Assembly (NCBI GenBank): GCA_035294855.1 | Contig: DATGKD010000187.1 | Location: 1 to 31,863, forward strand | From: DATGKD01 sp035294855 | GTDB taxonomy: Bacteria > Actinomycetota > Acidimicrobiia > Acidimicrobiales > UBA8190 | Length of the DNA stretch: 31,863 nt | Reading direction: 5' to 3' | In this document: positions 14,912 through 22,284 of the stretch, piece by piece | How the letters are laid out: the number at the start of each line of letters is the position of its first letter | How positions within the stretch are numbered: position 1 is the stretch's first letter | Program-made: the position numbers and the translations under genes | Notes under the pieces: generated by a model | The model's input: only the letters and a program-made list of their open reading frames with translations | What the model was told of the DNA's origin: nothing | The model's database searches: none

Positions 14912-16324
14912 TCAGGCGGCGACGATCCCCAGCAACTCCTGGCGGCTCGGACCGAGCGGTGGCTCGTCGCGCCAACCGGCCCCGAGGCTCACCACCTTGT
15001 CGAACACGCCCGGCGCGCCGAGCGCCTCCTCGGGCAGACGGAGGAGCCCGAACACCGAAAGCAGCGCCCGGAGGCAGTCGCCGTCCTGGCCTGCGGCGAC
15101 GTTGAGGCCCTGGACGATGTCCCATTCGGGCCCCTCGGGGTCGTACGGCCGGCCCTCGATCACGGCGTCGATCTCGGCGAGCCGGTGCCGGTCGAACGAC
15201 AGCGTCGACTGGTACCAAGGCTCCACGGTCGTCTCGGTGGCGTGGGCGAACGCCGTTTGGAACCCGGCGGGGTCGTCGCCGTCGGTCCGCAGTGAGTCGC
15301 GCAGCGCCGTGCTGTGCACGACCGCCATGGACGCCCCTCGCCCCAACGACGGGTTCGTGCACGCCCACGAGTCCGCCACCGCCACCACGCCGGTGGCGAC
15401 GGAGGCCCCGTCGACCAGGTAACGCCGGTGACGGTCTTCGATCTTCGCCATGACGGTGACGGCGTCCTCGAACGGCTCGCCCTCGCCCCAGTGCGCGGCC
15501 AGCGGCAAGCTCTTCAGGACCGCGTTCCACGTCGACACGTCGCGCAGGGCCCGCATCGCCGTGTCCTTGGCGCTCGTGATGATCCCGACCCCCCACGTGC
15601 CGTTGTCGGCCGGGAGGGTGAGCGCCGAGATGCTCCCGTACGGCTGGAGCGGCGGGGCGATCACGGGCGGCAGGCTTCCGTCTCGGGACCGGAAGTGACG
15701 GCCGTAGTACACGAAGCCCGAGTCCTCGAGCACCTCTTCGGGGGATCTCGCGCCGACGTCCGCGAGCCACCGAGGCAACGGCGACCGGCGGCCGGTGGCG
15801 TCCACGACCAGGTCGGCGCGGAACTCCTCGCCGGACTCCGTGCGCACGCCGTTGACATGGGGCGTACCCGGCAGGGCGGTGGCACCCGTCCGCAAGGCCG
15901 CCACCGCCGCACCCCGCCGTACGGTGACCCGTGGGGTGGCCTCCGCACTCGCCGCCACGACGGCCTCGACCACGGGGCGACGCCCGGTGATGGCCTCGAA
16001 GTCGCGGTCGCCGGGACGGTCCGCTCCCTTCATGGCTGCGGGCACGGCATCGAGGGGGTTGAACCGCAGCGCCCCAGCGCCGTCCAACGCCTCGACGACG
16101 GCGGGGAGCTCGCGCTCCATCTCGTTGCGGAAGCGCGCCAGGAAGAAGTGCAGCATCCGGAATTGGTTGACACCGCGCCGCTCCCATGCGTCCCAGGCCT
16201 CTTCCGGCGTTGGTGGCACGGCGGGGTCACGTTCCAAGACGGTGACCTCGTGACCATCTTGGGCGAGCAGCATGGCGGCGACCAGGCCGCTCATCCCCGC
16301 CCCGGTGACGACGATCTCAGCCAC
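14912..16324 (-). CDS. FAD-dependent oxidoreductase
   Basis: A 470-residue flavoprotein, monooxygenase/dehydrogenase-like. The N-terminal Rossmann fold has GAGMSG at 8-13 and the ribose-binding glutamate in VTVLERDP. A second FAD motif, VVDATGRRSPLP, lies near 177-188. The third conserved region is GVVAVADSWACTNPSLGRG near 312-330, resembling the GD segment of PHBH-type enzymes with Asp replaced by a Ser/Trp context. No signal or membrane segment is seen. The GTG at 16324 has an excellent ribosome site, AAGGAGGT, five bases away. It is divergent from the second acyl-CoA ligase gene and followed by the epoxide-hydrolase-like gene. Substrate unknown. Confidence 0.85.
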   Translation of the reverse strand: MAEIVVTGAGMSGLVAAMLLAQDGHEVTVLERDPAVPPTPEEAWDAWERRGVNQFRMLHFFLARFRNEMERELPAVVEALDGAGALRFNPLDAVPAAMKGADRPGDRDFEAITGRRPVVEAVVAASAEATPRVTVRRGAAVAALRTGATALPGTPHVNGVRTESGEEFRADLVVDATGRRSPLPRWLADVGARSPEEVLEDSGFVYYGRHFRSRDGSLPPVIAPPLQPYGSISALTLPADNGTWGVGIITSAKDTAMRALRDVSTWNAVLKSLPLAAHWGEGEPFEDAVTVMAKIEDRHRRYLVDGASVATGVVAVADSWACTNPSLGRGASMAVVHSTALRDSLRTDGDDPAGFQTAFAHATETTVEPWYQSTLSFDRHRLAEIDAVIEGRPYDPEGPEWDIVQGLNVAAGQDGDCLRALLSVFGLLRLPEEALGAPGVFDKVVSLGAGWRDEPPLGPSRQELLGIVAA

Positions 16325-16338
16325 GACGCACCTCCTTC

Positions 16339-16409
16339 AGGTGTCCTGTCATGTCCCGCCGGCGCCGACCGACCTGCGCACGGTACCAGGCGTTGGCTGA
16401 CGGACACCT
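16339..16409. promoter_or_regulatory. 8-bp inverted repeat in a divergent promoter region
   Basis: AGGTGTCC (16339-16346) and GGACACCT (16402-16409) are exact inverted copies in the 226-base gap between the FAD oxidoreductase and the second ligase. A TTGACA follows at 16413 but no convincing -10 is at the right distance. The repeats could be operator half-sites looped together; evidence is limited to symmetry and position. Confidence 0.3.
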
Positions 16410-16550
16410 CCCTTGACATGGGTCGTTCGGCGCCGGCGGCGGTGCCGGTTCACCGCGAGCGTTCACCTCGAAGGCGGTGGACGGCGATCGCCGCGGCGGT
16501 CTGGGATGATCGAAGGGACACCACCGTGCAGGTACGAGGGAGGGCGGACG

Positions 16551-18101
16551 ATGCGCGTGCCCCTTGTTGTCGGCGACTTCCTGGAGCGCGCCGCGCTCGT
16601 CCGCGGTGACGACGTCGTCGCCGTCGTCGACGAGCCCGAGGTCCCGGGCTCGCTCGGGCGCATCACGTACCGCGAGATGTACGACCGAGCCCGTGGCATG
16701 GCCCTCGCACTCGACGACATGGGTGTCGGCCCGGGCGAGCGCGTCGCCATCGTGAGCCCGAACTCGGCGCGCTTTCTCATCGCATTCTTCGGCACGAGCG
16801 GCTTCGGCCGCGTGCTCGTGCCCGTCAACTTCCGGTTGAACGCCGACGAAGTGGCCTACATCGTCGACCACTCCGGCTCGTCGGTGCTGCTCGTCGACCC
16901 CGAGCTCGACGCGGCCCTGGCCCACGTCACTGCCAAGGAGAAGTTCCTCCTCGACGGCTCGGACGATTCCCGGCTGTTCGCCCCCGCTCCCCCGGGTCGT
17001 GAGCCGCGCCCCGTCGAGGTCGGGGAAGACGCCACCTGCTCGATCAACTACACGTCCGGTACCACGGCGCGGCCCAAGGGTGTCCAGTTGACGCACCGGA
17101 ACTGCTGGCTCAATGCCGTGAGCTTCGGGTGGCACACCTCGGTCACCGACCGCGACGTCTTGCTGCACACCCTGCCCATGTTCCACTGCAACGGGTGGGG
17201 CATGCCCTATGCGGTGACCGGCATGGGCGGCCGCCACGTCGTGCTGCGCAAGGTCGACGGGGAGAACATCCTGCACCGCGTCGACGCCGAGGGTGTGACG
17301 CTCATGTGCGGGGCGCCCGCGGTTGTCGCGGCCGTGCTCACGGCCGCGGCCGAGCGCCGCACCCGCGGCGAGGAGATCCCCGGGCAGGGCCGCGTACGGA
17401 TCGTCGTGGCGGGCGCGCCGCCGCCGTCCAAGACGATCGAGCGGGTGGAGACGGAGCTCGGCTGGGAGTTCATCCAGATCTACGGCCTGACCGAGACGGC
17501 GCCGCTGCTGACGGTGAACCGGGCTCCCGCCGAGTGGGACGACCTCGACGTGGCGGCGCGTGCTGCGCTGCTGGGGCGCGCCGGCGTACCGGCGGTGGGC
17601 GTGCGCGTCGCCGTGGACGAAGACGGCGAAGTCCTCGCCCGGTCCAACCACGTGTTCGGTGGGTACTGGGAACAGCCGGCGGAGACCGAGCAGGCCATGC
17701 GGGGTGGCTGGTTCCACACCGGCGACGGCGGCTATCTCGACGGGCCGTTCACGGTGATCGCCGACCGGAAGAAGGACGTCATCATCACCGGGGGCGAGAA
17801 CGTGTCGTCCATCGAGGTGGAGGACTGCCTCTATCAGCACCCCGCCGTCGCTGAGGTGGCGGTGATCGGCGTCCCCGACGAAAAGTGGGGAGAAACGCCC
17901 AAGGCGCTGGTGGTGTTGCGGGCGGGCACCGACGCCAGCGAGGACGAGCTCATCGGCTTCTGCCGGGACCGCCTGGCCCATTTCAAAGCGCCGACCTCGG
18001 TGGAGTTCCGCTCCGAGCTCACGCGCACGGCCACGGGCAAGCTCCAGAAGTACAAGTTGCGCCAGCCCTATTGGGAAGGCCGCGAGCGCAAGGTCAACTA
18101 G
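16551..18101 (+). CDS. Acyl-CoA synthetase (AMP-dependent ligase), second copy
   Basis: A 516-residue class I adenylate-forming enzyme. The P-loop YTSGTTARPKGV lies at about 168-179, the LTHRN segment after it is typical of medium- and long-chain acyl-CoA ligases, and YGLTETAP, the HTGDGGYLDG hinge segment, RKKDVIITGGENVSS and the catalytic lysine in RTATGKLQKYKL follow in order. It differs clearly from the FadD19-like enzyme at 10843 and is not a recent duplicate. The ATG at 16551 is chosen because GAGGGAGGG lies just upstream; an upstream TTG frame would add a 46-residue basic tail without any ribosome site. It begins an operon with a thioesterase and an aldo/keto reductase. Confidence 0.9.
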   Translation: MRVPLVVGDFLERAALVRGDDVVAVVDEPEVPGSLGRITYREMYDRARGMALALDDMGVGPGERVAIVSPNSARFLIAFFGTSGFGRVLVPVNFRLNADEVAYIVDHSGSSVLLVDPELDAALAHVTAKEKFLLDGSDDSRLFAPAPPGREPRPVEVGEDATCSINYTSGTTARPKGVQLTHRNCWLNAVSFGWHTSVTDRDVLLHTLPMFHCNGWGMPYAVTGMGGRHVVLRKVDGENILHRVDAEGVTLMCGAPAVVAAVLTAAAERRTRGEEIPGQGRVRIVVAGAPPPSKTIERVETELGWEFIQIYGLTETAPLLTVNRAPAEWDDLDVAARAALLGRAGVPAVGVRVAVDEDGEVLARSNHVFGGYWEQPAETEQAMRGGWFHTGDGGYLDGPFTVIADRKKDVIITGGENVSSIEVEDCLYQHPAVAEVAVIGVPDEKWGETPKALVVLRAGTDASEDELIGFCRDRLAHFKAPTSVEFRSELTRTATGKLQKYKLRQPYWEGRERKVN

Positions 18102-18170
18102 GCCTCGGGCGCGCCCCGGGCCCCGGTGGGCGCACCGGGCCTGGTAGCGCCGCCGTTAGGGTGCGGGGCC

Positions 18171-19037
18171 ATGGACGCCCGCCACTTCCTGGGGCTCGAG
18201 CCCGCAGGTGACCCACTGCACTGGCGGCTCCCCGTCACGACCGCGGTGGCGACACCGGGGCGGTTCCTGTACGGCGGCTGCGGTCTGGCTGCGGGGATCG
18301 TGGCGCTCGAGGAGGCGACCGGGCGTCCCACCGTGTGGGCGACGGCGCAGTACCTGACGTACGCGCCGACCGGCTCGGTCGTCGATTGGGAGGTCGTGAT
18401 CGCCGCGTCGGGCCGCCACACCACCCAGGGCCGCGCCATCGGACGAGTGGGGGATCAGGAAGTCCTCACCGTCAACGCGGCTCTGGGCCGCAACGAGCTC
18501 GACCTCTCCGGCCGGTGGATCGACACGCCGCAGGTCCCCGCGCCGGGGCTGTGCCCTCCCCAGGAGACGCCCGCGATGTTCGCCGACTCGGTGTTCAACC
18601 GCGTCGAGCACCGGGTGGCCAAGGGCCGCCTCATGAGCGAGCTCGACGGCAAGCCCGGCGACGGCCGCACGATGTCGTGGACGCGCCTGCCGGGCCAGCT
18701 CGAGCCCTCGGCCGCCACGCTCGCCGTGATCGGCGACTACGTGTCGGCGGGCGTGTCCCAGCCGCTCGGGGTACGGACGATGGGCCGCAGCCTCGACAAC
18801 ACCTTGCGGGTCGCGCAGCTCGTGCCGACCGAGTGGGTGCTGTGCGACATCCACATGCACGCCCTCGTGGGCGGGTTCGGCCACGGGCTTGCGTACCTGT
18901 GGGCCCAGGACGGCACGCTGCTCGGCATCGCCAGCCAGTCGATCAGCGTGCGGCGCTGGCCCGGCGACCACGCCGTCACCCGCGGGATGGCGGCAAGCAT
19001 GCCCCGTACGACCCCGACGACCCCCGAGGAGCGGTGA
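18171..19037 (+). CDS. Acyl-CoA thioesterase, TesB-like double hotdog
   Basis: A 288-residue protein whose two halves look like a fused pair of hotdog domains. The first half contains LYGGCGLAAGIVALEEATGR and the strand QYLTYAPTGS; the second carries SLDNTLRV, PTEWVLCDIHMHALVGGFGHG and GIASQSISVR, which are hallmarks of the TesB/acyl-CoA thioesterase II group. The expected reaction is hydrolysis of acyl-CoA to free acid and CoA. It starts 69 bases after the ligase stop and overlaps the next gene by one base. Having a ligase and a thioesterase side by side suggests recycling of CoA or control of a pathway intermediate. The ATG at 18171 has only the weak site GGGG upstream. Confidence 0.8.
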   Translation: MDARHFLGLEPAGDPLHWRLPVTTAVATPGRFLYGGCGLAAGIVALEEATGRPTVWATAQYLTYAPTGSVVDWEVVIAASGRHTTQGRAIGRVGDQEVLTVNAALGRNELDLSGRWIDTPQVPAPGLCPPQETPAMFADSVFNRVEHRVAKGRLMSELDGKPGDGRTMSWTRLPGQLEPSAATLAVIGDYVSAGVSQPLGVRTMGRSLDNTLRVAQLVPTEWVLCDIHMHALVGGFGHGLAYLWAQDGTLLGIASQSISVRRWPGDHAVTRGMAASMPRTTPTTPEER

Positions 19038-19972
19038 TGCGCACGCGCCAGATCGGATCCCTCGACGTGTCGGTCGTGGGGATCGGGTGCAACAACTTCG
19101 GCAGCCGCCTCGACGAGGGGGGTACGGCCGCGGTCGTGCACGCCGCCCTCGATGCGGGCGTCACCTTCTTTGACACCGCCGACGTCTACGGCGGGACCAA
19201 GAGCGAGGAGTTCCTCGGGAGCGCCCTCGCCCGGCGACGGGACGAGGCCGTCGTGGCGACCAAGTTCGGCATGCCGCTCGACGCCGAGCGCCGCGGCGCC
19301 CGACCCGAATACGTCCGCCGCGCTCTCGAGGACAGCCTCCGCCGCCTGCAGACCGACCACGTCGACCTCTACCAACTGCACGCGCCCGACCCCGACACCC
19401 CGGTCGCCGACACGCTCGCCGCCCTCGACGAGTGCGTCCGAGCCGGCACGGTGCGCGAGATCGGGTGCTCCAACTTCACCGCCGCCCAGTTGGCCGAGGC
19501 GGACGCCGCGGTCGCCGTCGGGGCGGCCAGGTTCGTGAGCGTGCAGAACCACTACAACCTGCTGCACCGCGAGCCCGAGCGCGACGTGCTGCCGGCGTGC
19601 GAGCGCCTCGGCATGGCGTTCCTGCCGTACTTCCCCCTCGCCGCGGGGGTGCTCACCGGGAAGTACCGTCGCGACGGCTCCCTGCCGTCGGGCACCCGCA
19701 TCGCGGGCATGCCGTCCGAGCGCCGGGGCACGCTGCTGTCGCCCGATAACCTCGCCGTGGCGGAGCGCCTCGGGGATCTCGCCCGGCGCCACGGGCGCGA
19801 CACCACGGCGCTCGCCATCGCCTGGATCGCGGGGCACGAGGTGGTGGCGTCGGTGATCGCCGGGGCGATGACCCCCGAGCAGGTCCGGACCAACGCGTCG
19901 GCCGCCGACTGGGAGCTCACGTCGTCCGACATGGACGAGGTGGACGCCCTCGCTCCCCCGCCGCACACCTGA
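19037..19972 (+). CDS. Aldo/keto reductase
   Basis: A 311-residue NADPH-dependent oxidoreductase with a complete AKR tetrad: Asp46 and Tyr51 in FFDTADVYGG, Lys76 in VATKFG and His115 in LYQLHAPD. Cofactor-side motifs IGCSNF and VQNHYNLLHREPE follow, and the C-terminal TALAIAWI and VIAGAMTPEQV segments are typical. The ATG overlaps the thioesterase stop (ATGA), with GAGGAG just upstream, so the gene is translated in tandem with it. Such enzymes reduce aldehydes or ketones; the true substrate is not indicated. Length and motifs match the AKR11/YajO-like class. Confidence 0.92.
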   Translation: MRTRQIGSLDVSVVGIGCNNFGSRLDEGGTAAVVHAALDAGVTFFDTADVYGGTKSEEFLGSALARRRDEAVVATKFGMPLDAERRGARPEYVRRALEDSLRRLQTDHVDLYQLHAPDPDTPVADTLAALDECVRAGTVREIGCSNFTAAQLAEADAAVAVGAARFVSVQNHYNLLHREPERDVLPACERLGMAFLPYFPLAAGVLTGKYRRDGSLPSGTRIAGMPSERRGTLLSPDNLAVAERLGDLARRHGRDTTALAIAWIAGHEVVASVIAGAMTPEQVRTNASAADWELTSSDMDEVDALAPPPHT

Positions 19973-19975
19973 CAC

Positions 19976-20001
19976 AGCCGGGCGCCCCGACGCGCCCGGC
20001 T
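19976..20001. terminator. Terminator hairpin between convergent genes
   Basis: AGCCGGGCGC (19976-19985) pairs perfectly with GCGCCCGGCT (19992-20001) across a 6-base loop. It sits in the 27-base gap between the aldo/keto reductase and the DUF2252 gene and touches the latter's stop codon. There is no T run, so it may work as a bidirectional stem-type terminator. Confidence 0.6.
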
Positions 20002-21388
20002 ACACGCCGGTCTCGGCGACGACGCGCCCTGACTTCACCGCCGCCGCGAGCTGGGCATGGTCGCGCTCGACCTGGTCGGCGTAGGCCAGGGCGAACCGGG
20101 TCATGGCGATGTCGAGGGCTGCCCCCGTACCGGCGTACCCCGCGATGAGCGAGGCTCGCCCCGATCGGGCATGGGCACGGGCGAGAGCCCACCCGCACAG
20201 CTGGGCGTACTCGTCGAAGCCCACCGACGCCAACGAGGCGGTGTCGACCGAGCCTTTCATGTCCCGTAACTGGCGCACGTAGTAGTCGACACCCTCCACC
20301 CCGTCGACCCACCCGAGGAAGATGTCGCTGGCGGCCTGCATGAGGCGTTGCCCGTCGACGACGCGTCGCCCTTGCGAGGTGTGCCCCGGCCGTCGTGCGC
20401 CGCCCGCCTCGTGGCGCGACAGGTACGGATCGAGCGCGGAGCGATCAGCCTCCTTCACCTGGAGGAAGAGCGGGTCACCGAGGTCGCTCAGCAGCAGGGC
20501 GATGAAGCAGCGCGTTCCGACGCTTCCCACGCCGACGACCTTCTGGGCGAAGTCGACGATCTCGAACCGATCGAGCAGGACCCGCCGTTCGTCTTCGAGT
20601 GTCTCCCGGTAGCGCCGGAACAGGCCGCGCAACGTGGTGTCGACGAGGTCCATATCGTCGTGGGAGACGACGGGCGGATGGTCGACGATCCTGCGCTGTC
20701 CCTCCGCCGAGAGCTCGGTCAACCGTGGGAGCGCCTTCTCGGAGGTGGCGCGCCGGGCGCGCGCCACTGTCGACCGGATCGACTCGGGCACGGCTCGCCC
20801 CATCGCCCGTAGCGCGGCGTCGGCGTCCACCGACGCGTACCACGCGTCGAGCACGCCCATGGCGGCGTACTCCGCCAGCCGCGTGCGATACGACCGTGCC
20901 GCCGCGTTCGCCGCCGCCTCCTGGTCCTTGCGACTGAGGCCCGCGCTGCGCGCCGCGACCACGGCGCTCGCCACCAGACGCTTCAGGTCCCACTCCCAGG
21001 GTCCCGCGGTCGTCTCGTCGAAGTCGTTGACGTCGAAAAGGAGCCGACGCTCGGGAGAGGCGAAGACCCCGAAGTTCGCGAGGTGGGCGTCACCGCAGAT
21101 CTGGAGGTTCACGCCTGTCGCCGGCGTCGACGCCAGGTCGGCGGCCATCAGTGCGGCAGATCCGCGCAGGAACGCGAACGGCGACTCGAGCATCCGTCCC
21201 CAGCGGACGGGGACGAGTTGAGGGAGGCGTGTGGTGTTCTGAGCGTCGAGAAGCTCGACGGGGTCGGGGCGGTCGGGTGCGGGTTTCCACTCACCGTGGG
21301 ACGAGCGGGGGACCGTTGTCCGCAGCTCCCGCCCGGTGCGTGCTTCGGTTTCCCGGCGGTCCTGCGGTGACGTCGGCTCGGGCTTCAC
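20000..21388 (-). CDS. DUF2252 family protein
   Basis: A 462-residue soluble protein of the DUF2252 family. The signature QICGDAHLANFGVFASPE (about 95-112) is followed by LLFDVNDFDETTAGPWEWDL. This order, GDxHxxN and then an acidic DFD-like element, resembles the catalytic loop and metal site of aminoglycoside phosphotransferase/kinase-like folds; that functional reading is inference. Further conserved-looking segments are DFAQKVVGVGSVGTRCFIALL (about 272-292), FLQVKEAD near 305 and VDYYVRQLRDMKGS near 378. The substrate is unknown. The GTG at 21388 is used. It follows YceI on the same strand, but a strong terminator separates them. Confidence 0.9.
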   Translation of the reverse strand: MKPEPTSPQDRRETEARTGRELRTTVPRSSHGEWKPAPDRPDPVELLDAQNTTRLPQLVPVRWGRMLESPFAFLRGSAALMAADLASTPATGVNLQICGDAHLANFGVFASPERRLLFDVNDFDETTAGPWEWDLKRLVASAVVAARSAGLSRKDQEAAANAAARSYRTRLAEYAAMGVLDAWYASVDADAALRAMGRAVPESIRSTVARARRATSEKALPRLTELSAEGQRRIVDHPPVVSHDDMDLVDTTLRGLFRRYRETLEDERRVLLDRFEIVDFAQKVVGVGSVGTRCFIALLLSDLGDPLFLQVKEADRSALDPYLSRHEAGGARRPGHTSQGRRVVDGQRLMQAASDIFLGWVDGVEGVDYYVRQLRDMKGSVDTASLASVGFDEYAQLCGWALARAHARSGRASLIAGYAGTGAALDIAMTRFALAYADQVERDHAQLAAAVKSGRVVAETGV

Positions 21389-21422
21389 TGACGCCGGACC
21401 CTATCGATCGGCGCGGGACGCG

Positions 21423-21458
21423 AAAAGGCCGCGGCCGGCACGATTGCCGGCCGCGGCC
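21423..21458 (-). terminator. Strong intrinsic terminator of the YceI gene
   Basis: Bases 21427-21440 and 21445-21458 form a perfect 14-bp GC-rich stem with a 4-base loop; on the minus strand it is followed by TTTTC. It lies 13 bases beyond the YceI stop. This is the clearest rho-independent terminator in the window. Confidence 0.92.
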
Positions 21459-21471
21459 CCGAACGCTGAAC

Positions 21472-22083
21472 TCAGGCGGCTTGCTCGCCCTCTGCCTGGC
21501 GGAGGGAGGCCTCGACGTTGAGCTCGATGCGCACCCGCTTCCCCACCACGGCGCCGCCGGTCTCGAGCACCGCGTTCCACGTCAGCCCGAAGTCCTCGCG
21601 GTCGATGTCGGTGGATGCCGAGAAGCCGATGACCCGGCTCCCCCACGGCGATACGTTCGCACCCTCGAACTCGACGTCGAGGACCACCGGACGCGTCGTG
21701 CCCCTGATCGTCAGGTCCCCGGTCACCTTCCAGTGCTCGTCGCCGGCGAGCTCCACCTTCGTGCTCTTGAAGTGGAGGGTGGGGTGCTCCTCAACGTGCA
21801 GGAAGTCGGCGCTGCGCAGGTGCTCGTCGCGCTGGCTCTGCGCCGTGGCGATGCTGGCGGCGTCGATCGTCACCTCGACAGACGACTCCTCGGGGACCTC
21901 GGCCACGGTCACCGCGCCCGAGAACCCGTCGAACCGGCCCCGGACCTTGGTGACCATGAGGTGCTTGGCCACGAACTCCACCGTCGAGTGGGCGTTGTCG
22001 ATGTCGTAGGTCCCCTCGAGGGGAACCTCGACGCCGTTGTACCGCCGGGTCAGCGCCCCGGTCTCCGTCGTTGTGCTGGTCAT
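21472..22083 (-). CDS. YceI family protein
   Basis: A 203-residue lipocalin-like YceI protein, a fold that binds isoprenoid or other amphiphilic ligands. Family landmarks are GTYDIDNAHSTVEFVAKHLMV near 24-44, GRFDGFSG, the strand VEVTIDAASIATAQSQRDEHLRS, then DFLHVEEHPTLHFKST and LTIRGTTRPVVLDV. The C-terminal half has IGFSASTDIDREDFGLTWN. Unlike the periplasmic E. coli protein it has no signal peptide, so it is probably cytoplasmic, as in many actinomycetes. The ATG has GGGAGGA seven bases upstream. It forms a one-gene unit with its own consensus-like promoter and strong terminator. Confidence 0.93.
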   Translation of the reverse strand: MTSTTTETGALTRRYNGVEVPLEGTYDIDNAHSTVEFVAKHLMVTKVRGRFDGFSGAVTVAEVPEESSVEVTIDAASIATAQSQRDEHLRSADFLHVEEHPTLHFKSTKVELAGDEHWKVTGDLTIRGTTRPVVLDVEFEGANVSPWGSRVIGFSASTDIDREDFGLTWNAVLETGGAVVGKRVRIELNVEASLRQAEGEQAA

Positions 22084-22090
22084 GTCCGGC

Positions 22091-22097
22091 TCCTCCC
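22091..22097 (-). promoter_or_regulatory. Ribosome binding site of the YceI gene
   Basis: GGGAGGA on the minus strand, seven bases before the ATG at 22083, a near-ideal site. Confidence 0.8.
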
Positions 22098-22131
22098 AAG
22101 TCTTTGCGCCTACAACTTTGTCTACGCAAGG

Positions 22132-22159
22132 ATCCTAACCCAAATACTTGTACTGTCAA
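22132..22159 (-). promoter_or_regulatory. Consensus-like sigma70-type promoter of the YceI gene
   Basis: On the minus strand a perfect -35 TTGACA (complement of 22154-22159) is followed after 16 bases by TAGGAT (complement of 22132-22137), matching the -10 consensus in four of six positions. It stands out because the surrounding leader (about 22110-22165) is AT-richer than the rest of the window. The predicted leader before the ATG is roughly 40 bases. Confidence 0.7.
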
Positions 22160-22284
22160 CCACTTTCTCCCCAACGGCATTCCCGGGAGGGCAACGGCGC
22201 GGACGGGGAGGGGGAGGGGACCCCGGAGGGGGGAGACGCTGGGCCGGAGAGCCCGGCCGGGCGGAGGCCCTGGTGGCGGTGAGT

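Noticed and set aside
16317..17981. Long minus-strand reading of 554 codons opposite the second acyl-CoA ligase
   Set aside because: The plus strand encodes a complete ligase with all motifs; the antisense sequence is low-complexity and shows none.
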